Assembly (NCBI RefSeq): GCF_039555335.1
Contig: NC_092640.1
Location: 40,530,295 to 40,594,294 of the forward strand
Source: Amphiura filiformis
Taxonomy: Eukaryota; Echinodermata; Ophiuroidea; Amphilepidida; Amphiuridae
Length of the DNA: 64,000 nt
Direction: 5' to 3'
Shown: piece by piece, positions 1 through 11,451 of the stretch
How positions within the stretch are numbered: position 1 is the stretch's first letter
Layout: every line of letters starts with the position of its first letter
Notes under the pieces: generated by a model
Seen by the model: the letters and a program-made list of their open reading frames with translations, nothing else
Told to the model about the DNA's origin: nothing
The model's database searches: none
Made by a program: the position numbers and the translations under genes

Positions 1-58
1 CATTGGTTCTCTAAGAGTGTATGAAATACCGTTTTATATATATACGGTAAAAGAATAC

Positions 59-100
59 CTGTTATGGATGTTGTAGGTTCCTCTGTAGTTGGATATTGTA
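59..100 (-). CDS. Gene B exon 15: 42-bp Thr/Pro linker exon
   Basis: TTTCAG acceptor at 101-106 and GTATTC donor below 59 bound a 42-bp phase 1-1 exon encoding VQYPTTEEPTTSIT, identical in protein to the exon at 12935-12976. Thr-rich with Pro: probably an O-glycosylated spacer (inference). It closes the second duplicated block; the next exon lies outside the window. Confidence 0.72.
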
Positions 101-353
101 CTGAAATGAAAACAAAAAAGTAGCAGTGTTAAAAGGACACTTAAAAGAGATTTTGCTATTATGAGATTAAAGATGAAATGTTTCTGAATTAAGCTTAAAT
201 TGCTGTTGACTTTGCCATAATGAGTGATACATTCTACCTGTTGATAATTATAAAACACTCCATACAATAGCATGTAGCTACAAGTGTCTCTATGGACAGA
301 CTTCTCCAACATTGGCTAAAATGTGACATTAATTTTTGCCCTTATTGCTCCCT

Positions 354-917
354 ATTCCAGAAAAATACAGCACTAATTTTTGGGGGATTAAAAAAATATT
401 ATCCTGTTTTGCCAAATGAAACATAGCTAAATCCTAATCCTTTAATTAATCCTAACCACCAATAAAAGTCAAATTTGAATATTTGGCCAATTTGTGGAAA
501 TAAGGGCCAAAAACATGCGTTTCTAGAGTGTTTTTCGCATGCGCTGCCAATGAAGCCCAAAGACTTGTATTAAGACTATTTCAGTTTATGCATTCTAATT
601 TTTGGAAAAGACATGTTTGTTTCATTTTGATAACCAATCGACAATCATAAGTGAAAATTAGAGCAAAATTTCGGTATACTCAAGATTTTGAATGCTTGTA
701 CTTGTTCCAAGTCTGTGATTTTTGTGATTCGATTGTTAGAAAACATGCCATAAATGCATGTTTTTGGCTCTTTTTTCAAGAAATTAGTAAAATAGTGAAC
801 TTTTTCTTTTATCTCCAATTAGGACTAAATGAATGATTAGGACTGAGCTATGCTTCATTTGGCAGAACTTGATAATATTTTTTAATCCCAAAAAATTAGT
901 GCTGCACTTTCTGGAAT
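354..917. repeat. Foldback (inverted-repeat) DNA element
   Basis: The ends are inverted copies beginning ATTCCAGAAA at 354 and ending CTGGAAT at 917. The arms are about 80 bp with few differences and share blocks such as GCACTAATTTTT and GCCAAATGAA. There is no coding capacity. The homologous intron of the first block (12977-14254) lacks it, so it inserted after the block duplication. Confidence 0.6.
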
Positions 918-1034
918 GGGGAGTAGATTGTTTTTGGTCTTATTAATTAGTGTATAATGTTATCACACATAATACATGTACTCATTACAAAAATGCACAA
1001 ATCTTATTTTTTTATGATTTGGCAAATCACTGTT

Positions 1035-1540
1035 ATAATATTTTGCAGTAAGCCTTTGACAAGAGCATATTCTAACCCTAACCGCCTAGGGGCTTTTTGG
1101 TGACGGGAAGGGAAAGAAGGAAAGAATAAAGAGACAAAAGAAGGAAAGAAGTTGTTTGCTCTGGGTGGGATTCGAACCAGAGACCCCTCGCATGCCAAGC
1201 ACTCGGTCGGCGGCACTTTGCCACGGGTCTTGGGCTTCGCTGGCCAGCGAAACCATGCCTATATATCACTTAGGGCGATTGCGTCATCACACCACGTGGG
1301 ATGCATGCACGAACAGCACATATATCAAGTAGTATTTTGTAGTATTCAGGAGCGTTAGGGTTAAGCTACATTGTGTATCTATTGCGTTGAAACACGCTTG
1401 TCTCTGATTGGCTGCTGAGGAGATCTGCTGTTGCCGAGTGGTAATTCATGGATAAATTTTGTGCCGTAACATGTTAGCTTTGACTTTGCAACATCACGGT
1501 AGAATGCGCTAGTCAAAGATTTACTGCAAAATATTATAGT
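1035..1540. repeat. Foldback element carrying a tRNA-like core
   Basis: Inverted termini of about 45 bp start TATAATATTTTGCAGTAA at 1035 and recur reversed at 1523-1540. Inside, on the minus strand, is a tRNA-like segment (about 1160-1240) with a perfect B box GGTTCGAATCCC at 1167-1178, consistent with a tRNA-derived SINE. It lies in the last visible intron of gene B. Confidence 0.5.
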
Positions 1541-1569
1541 CTTTGAATACCATGAACTGAACTACTTAC

Positions 1570-1704
1570 CAACACATACTCCTTCATGCTCATCCTCACC
1601 GCCTGGACAGTCAACACGGTCATCACAGAATTGTGACAAGTCAATACACTCAGTGCTGTCATAACATTGGATTTGTGTTGGGTCTGCACATGGAGTAAAG
1701 TCAG
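1570..1704 (-). CDS. Gene B exon 14: LDL-receptor class A domain (second block)
   Basis: A 135-bp phase 1-1 exon holding one complete LDLa module of about 40 residues with six cysteines. The calcium cage is intact: FCDDRVDCPGGEDE carries the D-x(3)-D-C-x(3)-[DE]-D-E type pattern. LDLa modules fold around one calcium ion and bind basic patches of ligands (family knowledge). It is near-identical to the exon at 14255-14389, and the flanking introns also match. The donor is TTG|GTAAGTAG. Confidence 0.87.
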
Positions 1705-2026
1705 CTGCAAATGTGAAATATTAAATGAAAATCAATTTATAAATAATTACAGGCCTTCTGATCCAATCAGATCCGGCTGCTGCATGATTTGAACTGAGAA
1801 ACATAATGAACTTTCTTCAAAATCTCAATTTTGTGAAGTGGGTGATGCTATTACTTCATTAACCCATTTTTAGATTTTGGGTAGAATTAGGGTTTAGATG
1901 GGGGTTAGGTACATGTATTCCCATTTTTGTTCTCTTGATATGACATTTTATCAACTAGTGGGTTAATTTTATTAACAGGTAATATGTGTACTGTCACGCA
2001 CATAACACTATAAGATACAAGCTTAC

Positions 2027-2227
2027 TTGTGCAATCATCTTGGTCACAAGTGTGGACTCTCAGAAAGATGCCATCTGGCGGTCCTGTATCTCCATAACTG
2101 TAGTCTCCGTTGTAGTCAGTAAAATCAATATCTTCGAATAAAGCGATGGCATCTGAACCAAACAATGACAGGTCTGGGTCAGGAGGCGCAGATACACAGG
2201 TCCTGGCAAACGATCTTACTATTGTAC
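2027..2227 (-). CDS. Gene B exon 13: C-terminal half of the LU/Ly6-like Cys-rich module (second block)
   Basis: A 201-bp phase 1-1 exon encoding a segment that opens with SFARTCVSAPPDPDLSLF and ends with RVHTCDQDDCT. The CxxDxC ending resembles the terminal C-C-x-x-D-x-C-N of Ly6/uPAR (three-finger) domains. In between is an acidic Tyr/Asp/Gly stretch (DYNGDYSYGD). It is a close copy of 15399-15605, two codons shorter. The donor is ACAA|GTAAGC, so the last phase base is A rather than the usual G. The LU assignment is tentative. Confidence 0.75.
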
Positions 2228-4183
2228 CTGTAACAATTAAAGGTAAACATTGTCAATTGTATCGTGGACATACTAAATAAACAAGACTAGTAGAATACTG
2301 GATTATGCAATTAAGTGACCGAGAATAGGCATATTTACCCTATATGAATTATGTCCAAGTCAGCGCCACACTGTCACAAAAATTTTGTAGATTTCAATAG
2401 TTAGGGATACCCTTTCAAGTACATGACCTCAGGGAGAGCATGGACCTGTGGATAGAGTTCTTGCTCAATAAAGTCTCAATTAATTGGCAACATCCATAGA
2501 TTGGATGTAGAACTGTGTAGGTTTGGTTGTTATTTTCACCATTATAATTGAAAAGCATAGGTCTTGTGATGATAAGTTTATACCTAAACCGACAAGGCAC
2601 ATATCTTACAAAATGTATTTATTATCCTTCTATATACTTCTAGTCACATTTCTATTCACCGTTATGTAATGTATTCTTCTCCGTGCATTATATTCGCGAA
2701 CTAACCTTCATAGTCCAAATTATATAAACCTGCACGCTAAACAATGCATTATCTGAAACCTGCACGCTAAACAATACATTTTAGATAATATGTGCACGCT
2801 AAAATACTAGAAATACTAGGCCTACTTTCACATAAATATTAACTTGTCTGTTTGATATATATACCATCAAAAAAGTAGGAAAAAAATTATATGGTGTTAA
2901 AATAATTATTGGTTAGAGGCTATGGTATTGTTTCATGCGCATGATGTAAATCATAGGTTACAAATTGTGTTCCATTTTGCAACTATCATTGCCATAAATT
3001 ATGATTAATAAACCCAAATAAATCAAAAATCAAATGAGAATAATCGAGCTTCTGTTAATTAAAAAGGGCTAATAAAAACAGCGGTGACCATACAAGATGA
3101 CACCATTACAAAATATTCAGCATTTTAAATGAAATACATGTAGGTCTATATCTAAAATAACATAAACACGCACAGGAAACACACACTAGCGCATACTATC
3201 ATGATCATGCTTTATAATACTGTACAAATCGTAAAATCCCACTGTCGTGTGTTTTAATATAGGCCTAAGTAGATTTTAACGCTCAAATTACAGAACTATT
3301 AAAAGTCCCGTTGATATTGTTATATAGTGGGACCAATGGGACGTCAAAATCGATCAAACCACGATAAAAATGTTCACAACATTAGAGTCAATTGGTTGGA
3401 ATCCATGCGTGAAAAAGTTACTAAGGTATGACGTGTGGCAAAATCGATACCATTAATTGATAGCTAATTTACACAGTGATTGATTTTCTTGATCAGTTAC
3501 ATGGTCAGTGGCCTGACGGTGTTTTAAAAATTTAAGATATTTTTCCTAATATTCAACCTATTCTAATGAATGCAGCGATTAATATTGCCTATTGTTTTAA
3601 TATACTCAAAGTATATGATGCATAATGTACTTTCGTGCAAATGCGTTCATCAAGATAATTGCACTTGCCTTGGAGTTATTGCATTTAGCTCTCGAGCCTA
3701 TCGAATATGAATATTATGTTTACATCTATTCTCATCTTCTCTGGTTTACATTGTAATTTAAAGTCATAATGTACGATCTTATAATATGAATTTGGTTATT
3801 TATTTTTCAAACCTGCATATTTGTAATGTTTACACATGTTACAACTTGCACCTAAAAGGAATTTTGCCAAATTTGTTGTGTTTGTAGGTAAACAGAGCAA
3901 AGTTCGACATAAAGTCATAATTCAAGAAATTATGACTTGATGTCCGCCCATAGAACTGTGTGTTAAACGGCCAAAATAACAAGCAGTGTTTCTTTCACGT
4001 TACCTCGTTATTTCAGCTCAAAATGGACAGAAACCATTCCCAATCATTATTACTAGTATTATTTCAGCATTTTGAGTATATAATGACAAATTTAAAATTT
4101 GAAGGAAATCGTACATTAAGCCTTTAATGTTAAAAAGTTGTAGTGAGTGATGGTTCTTTATTCGCCTTGTGTATATTGATATG
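2228..4183. other. Intron sequence without recognisable gene
   Basis: AT-rich intron between exons 13 and 12 of gene B. The only structure I see is a short tandem repeat at about 2728-2810, with three copies of a unit containing TGCACGCTAAA. No exon or RNA gene is supported. Confidence 0.5.
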
Positions 4184-5700
4184 TTAAGGGGTGGTGTATG
4201 TGAACGTTTGGACAGTATTTATTTTGGGACATTAGAGCACATCAGACATATCGAATTGCATTCTGAATACGAAGAATGTCCTTCTGGTCTCAAATCATTT
4301 TGATTTTTTGAAATTCGCATTGTAATACATGTACACATTTTATGGCAAATCATTAAAAATTGATATTTTTGATATTTAACAGTACTCGAAGTAAACTTTA
4401 TAAATCTGATGATTTATATTTAAAGTGTATGTAGGTGGAATTAAAAGCCGACGATCAATTGAAAATTTTGACCTTTCGTATTGAAGATATAGATTTTTTT
4501 CCCAAAACACCAAAAAAAATTATAGATCTTTTTGGGAAAAAAATCCATATCTTCAGTATGAAAGGTCAAAATTTTCAATTGATCGTCGGCTTTATTTCCT
4601 CCCAGCTACTAGACTACCCCGTAGTCCACTTGCCCATTGTGCATACTCTGGATATTGTATTTAAGCTTAAAACTCTGATTTAATTAATGTGTGCACAATT
4701 GATAGATTTTCACATCTGATCTTTTCAGTCACCCTACTCCCTCTGTTTGTTAGCTTCCCAAGTGGACTACTGACATTGGATTGCGGTTTACATGCTTAAC
4801 ACGGCTGTCTATGCGCTGCTATGGGTGAGATTGTCGGAAATATGGCCTACTAAAATTGGCGATGATGTAATGCATCTTTAAATGGATCTGGCTTGTGATT
4901 GGTCGCCCAGATCTCGTTATGGTTTAAATCCTCCGGTACCTGTCATTACCATTAATAACTACATGGTACACAAGTATGTGGCCTACGCCGCCTTTGTGTT
5001 GTGTAATTGCATGAACGCGTCAGTAAGTCAATGAGCGCGTCTTGTATTTGCTTGCGGTTAAATTTGATTGATAAACAAGTATGATTGACAGTGTGAGTGT
5101 TAGGGACTTTGCCTGTTCAAAATCACGTTTTTAATTGAATGTCCATAGTCTATTTTTAACCTGGAATTTCGCGATTAATAAACTGGCAGATTCTAAAATC
5201 AGAATTGTTCAGTACTGAAGTGCCAATACAATTATGACATTATGATATGTTGCATTCAATAATATAAGCCACTTTACTTTTACTGTCACTAATATAATTA
5301 TATTAACTTTTTCATAACAATTTTATACTAGTATTTTGATGTATTAAATATCAGTATAATTTCGAGTTCAACTGAATGCTTTCATCATGATTAACATGCT
5401 TTTATTTATCAAAAATAGACTATGGCATAGTCTACCCAGCTACATACACTTTAAGAATATATCATTAAATTTATAAAATTTACTTCGAGGACTGTTATAT
5501 ATCAAAAATATGAAAAATATCAACTTTTAATAATTTGTCATAAAATTTGTATTATACCGTGAATTTCAAAAAATTCAAATTATTTGATAACAGAAAGACA
5601 TTCTTCGTATTCAGAATGCAATTCGATATGTCTGATGTGCTCTCATGTCCCACAAAAAATACTGTCGAAACACTCAAAACGCTCATTCCAGATCCCTTAA
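4184..5700. repeat. Foldback element with TTAA target site and TTAAGGG ends
   Basis: Both ends read TTAAGGG inward, and the arms are long inverted copies (over 200 bp, with shared blocks such as GAGCACATCAGACATATCG). This fits a non-autonomous element of a TTAA-targeting superfamily (piggyBac- or Kolobok-like, inferred). A left-end fragment of the same family occurs at 38239-38395. It contains the strong hairpin at 4438-4599. Confidence 0.65.
4438..4599. repeat. Long near-perfect hairpin inside the foldback element
   Basis: Arms 4438-4507 and 4530-4599 are inverted copies, about 70 nt with only a few mismatches (shared core GCCGACGATCAATTGAAAAT), separated by about 22 nt. Transcription of either strand would give a stem much longer than a typical microRNA precursor. 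Confidence 0.7.
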
Positions 5701-5723
5701 GAAATGTTACAATATAGGAATAC

Positions 5724-5765
5724 CTGTTGCAGATGTTGTAGGTTCCCTTGTGGTTGGATATTGAT
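5724..5765 (-). CDS. Gene B exon 12: 42-bp Thr/Pro linker exon
   Basis: TTTCAG acceptor and GTATTC donor bound a 42-bp phase 1-1 exon encoding DQYPTTREPTTSAT. It is the counterpart of 16396-16437 in the first block and lies between the two LU-like halves. Confidence 0.72.
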
Positions 5766-7194
5766 CTGAAATCAAAAAGAAAGAAGAATTCAAAATCAGT
5801 GGCGTACGTACGCTTGTTTTTTTAATGTGGTGGGCCACGGTCTTGATTCCCACTACTGTTGAAAATTTAAGGCGGGGAACCACTTGTATTTCATTTCAAA
5901 TTGTATGATTACCCGGTAAAAGGACTTTCAAAAGCACCCAAAGCAAGTATTTATCCTAGTGATAAAATGGACCCAAAGCAAGTATTATGGGGTGTCCTAC
6001 CTTAAACAAGTATTTAAATTTTATCAGTCGTGCTGGACACACCTAAAACTTTCACTACCACAACAAATTGAGGTCGGTAGCGATCATTTATAGAGGCCTG
6101 AAGGAAAAAAATTGAAAAACCACACATTTTCAGCATTTTAAAAATAAATTTACCTTCATTTCTACCGATTTTTTTCAGCATCTGGGTGCTGAGTTTGTAC
6201 AATAAGTCATCCTTATTTTGCTTTTTTGATAACCTAAACGCCATACTTATCATGACCAGTTGTGAAAATAGACCATGTGCACTTTTCCTCGCTTTTTTGT
6301 GCGTTGTTGATATACAACTGAGATACAAGTGGTCCCCTGGGCCCCCCTCTAGGTGCGTGCACTTAAAGTCACTGTTTCTTCTCAAATAAAGTTTAATACG
6401 GTCGGAGAATATGGCACTGATACCTTTGCATGTAAAATAATGTGGGACCACAATGCAATTCACACATACTATTACATATGTATACTTGCTAAGGGGCTGT
6501 GCAATAATTATGAGCACTGGGGGAGGGTAAAATTGGGGGGGGGGCAAGAAATTTTTGGCGAGCCAAAAGGGGGGGCAAGCAATTTTTGGCAAGCCGAGGG
6601 GGGGGGGGAGCGATTTTTGGCACGCATTCATGGGGCACCTTTTTAATAAAACACTCTGAAAAGGCTTAGGAAAACAGTACGAAACGCTTAAATATGCAAA
6701 TTTTCCTACTCGATGCACTTGCAACATACATCTAGACCATTTAAGGTTTGCAATTTGGAATCCCAAAAATTTGCCATATTCAAGGGGGGGCAAAGAATTT
6801 TTGGCGGGCCAAGAGGGGGGGGCAAGCGATTTTTGGCGGGCCGAGAGGGGGGAGAAGCGATTTTTGGTGAGCCGTTTGGAAATTTTACCCCCAGCGGGAG
6901 CTCATAATTATTGCACAGCCCCTAATTGTGCTAATTATTCACATTTATACTGAAAATGTTCTCCTGTTTTTATACATGTATACAATCATGATTGATATTA
7001 TATAAGTTTGAAGATATTCCATATACTAAATTAATAGGGTTACTCCCTTTATAGTGTGTGATGAATGGTGGTTTTTTTCTCCCTCTTGTCCATTGGCACG
7101 TTAAAAATTATGGGTAAGAATCATAAGCTTGATCTTCTGCGCTAGTATGTAATGTTCGATTGTTTCAAGATTCCATAGATGCATAGCCTCTTAC
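5766..7194. other. Intron homologous to 16438-17395
   Basis: This intron and the matching one in the first block share long stretches, for example around GACCCAAAG, ATTCACATTTA and AAGTTTGAAGATATTCCATA. That shows the duplication covered introns as well as exons. The copy here also contains the MITE at 6493-6922. The apparent 259-codon ORF at 6014-6793 is an artefact of this repeat. Confidence 0.65.
6493..6922. repeat. MITE with GGGGCTGTGC inverted ends and TAA target duplication
   Basis: The ends are GGGGCTGTGCAATAATTATG and its inverse, flanked on each side by TAA. The homologous intron at about 17100 has the uninterrupted site CTTGCTAATTGTG, a direct empty site. Internally it has G-rich tracts alternating with GGCAAGCGATTTTTGGC-like units. 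A 3-bp TWA duplication suggests a PIF/Harbinger-type MITE. Relatives lie at 22782-23164, 43566-43977 and, degraded, near 27640-27775, 28283-28720 and 54060-54362. Confidence 0.8.
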
Positions 7195-7406
7195 CTTCAT
7201 ATCCATATGAACCATAATTGGGAATATTCAGTACATATTCTATTGCAACACATCTATGAACCAGTCCATCCCTGGGAGTTATGTCACAAGCAACAGATGA
7301 AATCCCAGTGCCACTGATGCATGTCTCATCACTGTAGTCACCATAATCAAAATTTAGAGCAGGAAATACTCAGAAAATGAACACTCCAGACATTGCAGTG
7401 GTTCCT
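7195..7406 (-). pseudogene. Gene B exon 11: N-terminal LU-like half with a one-base deletion
   Basis: Acceptor (TTCACAG) and donor (GGTAAGAGG) are intact and the exon is clearly the copy of 17396-17611. It is 212 bp instead of 216: one codon (TAC) plus a single T are missing in the run after GAG (TATTTCC against TTTTTTCC). The frame reads EEPLQCLECSFSEYFLL and then hits TAA; one extra base would restore homology to the first copy. Either this copy is broken and skipped (symmetric phases allow this), truncates the protein, or the base was lost in assembly. Confidence 0.75.
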
Positions 7407-9000
7407 CTGTGAAGATACAAAATATTAGACAACTAGAGAGGTTCTCGGCTTTCGCGGTTCTCGGGTTTTGTGGTTATTAGCTGATGTTGGTGTTAGATGG
7501 AGAGTGGTATTGTTTGGTAAACCTGTGTGGTTGTAGCTGGTTGTATATTGTTTCTGTTCAGAACCTTGTGTGGTTGCACGAGTCGATGGGTGGGGCATTT
7601 GGTGATATTGGGAAACTGTTTGGTTTTGAATATGGAGAAACGACAGAGTTGGAAATTGCTACGAAAGTGTTTGCAAAAACATTTTAAGAAGAGTTAAATA
7701 TTAAAATGGATACAACAATAACATAATATAATTGAAGATTGTTTTTCAGGTTTCGGAAATTGCTATTGACTTATGCTATGGTTTTATTACAAGGTGTAAA
7801 AACAGAAACGATACAGTATACCTACCAAGAAAAACATAATTTTAAGGTGTTTTACGCTTTTCGGATTATGTTGATAATGTTGATAGGCCTTTCAGGAAGT
7901 AATACAACATACGAGCATGGTTAAAAATATGTGAAAATAAGTTAAACTTTTTTCAATTACCCAAAAGCAGTGCATGTCTCAAAAATTATATTACTATTTG
8001 GAATTGTCATGGGTAGAAAAAATAGAAATATGAATGGAATTTTGAAATTTGACAACTATTTTGATACTTAGCTATCAGTCTTCAGTTGGGCATGTAATAT
8101 ATAGAATATTTCATCTCACATTAAAACAACAGCATGGTGTATATTTTAATGGTTCTTCAAAATCATCATGGACAATAGTGTAATATTTGAGTTACATTTG
8201 ATCTGTACCGTAATGATTGACTGTGTTTAATATTGTTGGTGACAAAATGATGAACATTTGACAATTTAAAAAAATGTCATAATTGCCGTCACATATTATA
8301 TATGTGTTCCTCAGTCCTTTGTTTAAAGGACAACTTTTGAGCACCTAAAATTGCATCCCAGGGTCAAATTTCAAACTTGTTCAAATTATGTTAAAAACCA
8401 TTCCAATGTATTCCTCTAGACTCACTCAAGCATTCAGAAATTGTATAATTTGACATATCTAGGACGTACCGTTCTTGAATCATAACCGAAAAGGTCAAAT
8501 GTCACGTTTTTGGCTCTATGGTGATAAAAAAAATAATAAAGTGCTCTGATTATGTCTAAAGAGTTGTCAAATTGTTCATTTTGATAAAACAACTAAGGCC
8601 GGGGGCACTCAGAATTTACTTGTAAGCATCCGCATGAGAGAAAATACGGATGTAGGGTGGTTTTGAAAAGCAAAACGAGGATCCCCAATTAGGGTTTCAA
8701 AACACTCATTTTACTAGAAGAATGGGTGTTTTATAAAATGATCCTCACTTAGGGTAGTTTTTAAAATTATCAAATTAATGGCCATTTGTGGTGACATATT
8801 TATCAAGTTATTTGGCACAAAAGAATGGTTTCAAGCGATTTTTAAGCTAGATTAGCCGAATAGCCGATCATCATCACTGAATTACACTCATTCCGACACA
8901 TGCAATGTCTAAGACTGACTTTAATCATCACGGCTGCGTGTTAAAATTAAATTTATATTTTTGTACTTTGGGTAACATTCATTACTTGAAGGTACTATTA
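7407..9000. other. Intron sequence without recognisable gene
   Basis: AT-rich intron between exons 11 and 10. A GC-richer patch at 7440-7690 gives a plus-strand ORF with no domain I recognise and no splice context. A G-rich repeat end (GCCGGGGGCACTCAG) begins near 8600. No exon is supported. Confidence 0.4.
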
Positions 9001-9029
9001 GTATCATCAGGGAAGGAGTAAAATCTTTA

Positions 9030-9765
9030 AAATTTAGAATTTTATAACTACCTTGTCTGACATGGTCTCTCATGCAATGTTTGTGTGTGTTAATTTATCC
9101 ATTTCTACACTTTGTTTATAAGCTGGCTCGGTCATGTGTAGTATGATTGAGGGGTGTTTGACCTGCTACTTTAAGGAGGTCAGACCTCTTCAATAATGAT
9201 ATCCGTGGCAGGGTCCTCTGGCATGGCATGTTTTATATTATTTGATTTATAATGCCATTGGTTTAATACGTGACAAGTTGTGTTTTTGTATCTTTATAAC
9301 CACTTGTTTGACATGGTCTCTTATTATATTTTCACTCATGCAATGTTTGCGCTGTGTTCATTTATTAATTTTTTGACTTTGTTATAAGCTGGCTCAGTCA
9401 TGTGTAGCATGATTGAGGGGAGTTTGACATGCTGCTTTCAGGAGGTCAGACCTCTTCAATCATGGTATCTGTGACGGGTTCCTCTGGCATGGCTTATAAA
9501 ATTTATTCTTTTATATTATTTGATTTGTGATGTATTATCTCATAATGCCATTGGTTTCCCTAGCAAGTTGTGGTTTTATTTTGTATCCTTATAGCCACCT
9601 TGTTTGACCAGAGAAGATGAGACTTCGCATCTTCTCTGGTTTGACATGGTCTCTTATTATGTTTATATTCACTCATGCAATGCTTGCTCATGTTAATTTA
9701 TTAACTTCTTGACTTTGTTTATAAGTTGATCAAGCCATGTGTATCATGATTGAGGGGTGTTTATT
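9030..9765. repeat. Three direct copies of a 250-330 bp unit
   Basis: CATGGTCTCT recurs at 9061, 9312 and 9644, and TTATAAGCTGG(T)C with ATGATTGAGGGG recurs in each unit. The third copy is enlarged by a short perfect hairpin (CCAGAGAAGATG and its inverse, about 9608-9640). This is intronic, with no coding capacity. Confidence 0.6.
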
Positions 9766-9766
9766 T

Positions 9767-9930
9767 AAGAAATAAAGGGTAATGCATGATCCTTTACACG
9801 AAAATAATGTGTCGAGGCAGTAAAACGTAAATAATGGGTGAGGCGCAGTTTTAACCCATTATTTAAACGCTTTTACTGCCGAGGACACATTATTTGCGTA
9901 AAGGATAATGCTGCACCCTTTATTTCTATT
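9767..9930. repeat. Palindromic MITE-like hairpin
   Basis: AAATAAAGGGT...GCAT at the left is mirrored by ATGC...ACCCTTTATTT at the right. The two arms of about 75 nt pair with few mismatches (shared TAATGTGTC and CAGTAAAA blocks). Confidence 0.55.
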
Positions 9931-10311
9931 CTATTACCACAAAATAGTGTGATTTAAAGAGAAAATATCAAATTTTGTGCCCAAATATTTCAAATTGTTT
10001 ACCTCAAGGTGGAGCGCATAAGCGTAGCCAAAGCGTATGTACATTCCAATAACACGACCTAACATTCCATTCTCCCCCATAAGCAGGTATGTACATACAA
10101 TAACACACCCCTGACATTCCATTCTCCCCTACATAAGCAGTAGATCATACTGCAGTTACTGCTGTGCGCTCTGCTGTGCGCTGTGATGATAGAAGAACAT
10201 AAAGTTCGTTGCCCTTGACACTTTATCGCTAATTAATGGTCTGTCACGTGACGCGTTTCAACAAATCACAGTGCGCGATTTTGAATAATGGGTCGTGGGG
10301 GTAATAGAATT

Positions 10312-10565
10312 ATATATAGCGTCACACATCATTGCGTTCAGTCACAATGGTTAATTGTGTAAGACAAGAGGCCGTTTTAAAAGTTGCACCTGAGTCCATA
10401 GCAGTCAGGTTTTCTTCAGCAAACACATGAATATGTTTACTGCATTGTTTGAGAGTTGACTCCTATGGACTCAGATGCAAATTTTAACACTGTTTAAAAC
10501 TGTCTCTATTTTTTACATAATGAACCATTGTGATTGAACGCAATGATGTGTGACGCTATAATTTG
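10312..10565. repeat. Palindromic foldback element, about 250 bp
   Basis: The inverted arms of about 110 bp begin with TAGCGTCACACATCATTGCG on both sides and end near the centre with TGAGTCCATAG. There is no coding capacity. Confidence 0.65.
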
Positions 10566-11451
10566 GTCCGTATGTGTAAAACAAATGAGGCTACACATAC
10601 CTTTTTACACGGTTCCATTTCGTCAAATATTTTTCGATTTATTTTAAAACGTATTTAGGGGGGAACTTATAAGTTGTGGACCCTATATTTCATATTTTAG
10701 CGGATATGCATTTTCAAAAAAATGTGGAGCCAAACTTACACCCCCTACAGACCTCAAATTTGGCAAAAATGTGCATTATATTATGATCTAAACAATTAAT
10801 GGACCTCAATCAAACAGCTTAAGATTTACCAAATTTCATACCAGGTGCCCAGACAAAATACTAGAGATCATGTGTAAGAAATATCAAAGTGTCTGATTTT
10901 GCCTTACCCCCTGTAGGACTCAAAATAGGTGCACTGACTAGATCTTTTCTAAAGCTAAATTTTAACACCTCAATCAACTTCATAGGACATTCAGTTGTAG
11001 AGCTATATTTTTTTGAAAGTTTGACCTTCAACGCTAATTAATTATGCAAATTAGCTAATTAATTACGCAAATGAGATTTAAAAAAATGCTTGTCTTTATA
11101 TTATACTCGTAGTTGATGTAATAATATTCCCTTCATATGTTATTGCCAATCCCTCATATGACACCTTAATCAAGATAAAGATACTTTTATAAACACTCTG
11201 TATGTGCACAGTCTTTCTCTTATTATTTTCTATATTTTTTTATTTACTTTTGTAGGAAGGATGGATCTTGAATAATATTTTGTCCCTTTTCCCAAACTAG
11301 AGAGTAGGTCAGTTTGGAAGGTTGTAGATTCTTTTGTGATATATATCTGAATTCAATGAAAAAATCCTGCAGTTTCATACATTTTAAAATTTTCTAAAGC
11401 TATGAATGGTTTTAGGAGTCGGCATGACCCAAATTAATAATTAGTACATAC

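Noticed and set aside
1070-1360. AACCCTAAC and GTTAGGGTT as telomere-like repeats
   Set aside because: Only one to two units each, in opposite orientation inside a foldback element; not a telomeric tract.
6014-6793. Longest ORF in the window, 259 codons on the minus strand
   Set aside because: It runs through the GGGGCTGTGC-family MITE and intron sequence, is low-complexity Pro/Cys-rich where it crosses the G tracts, and has no domain.
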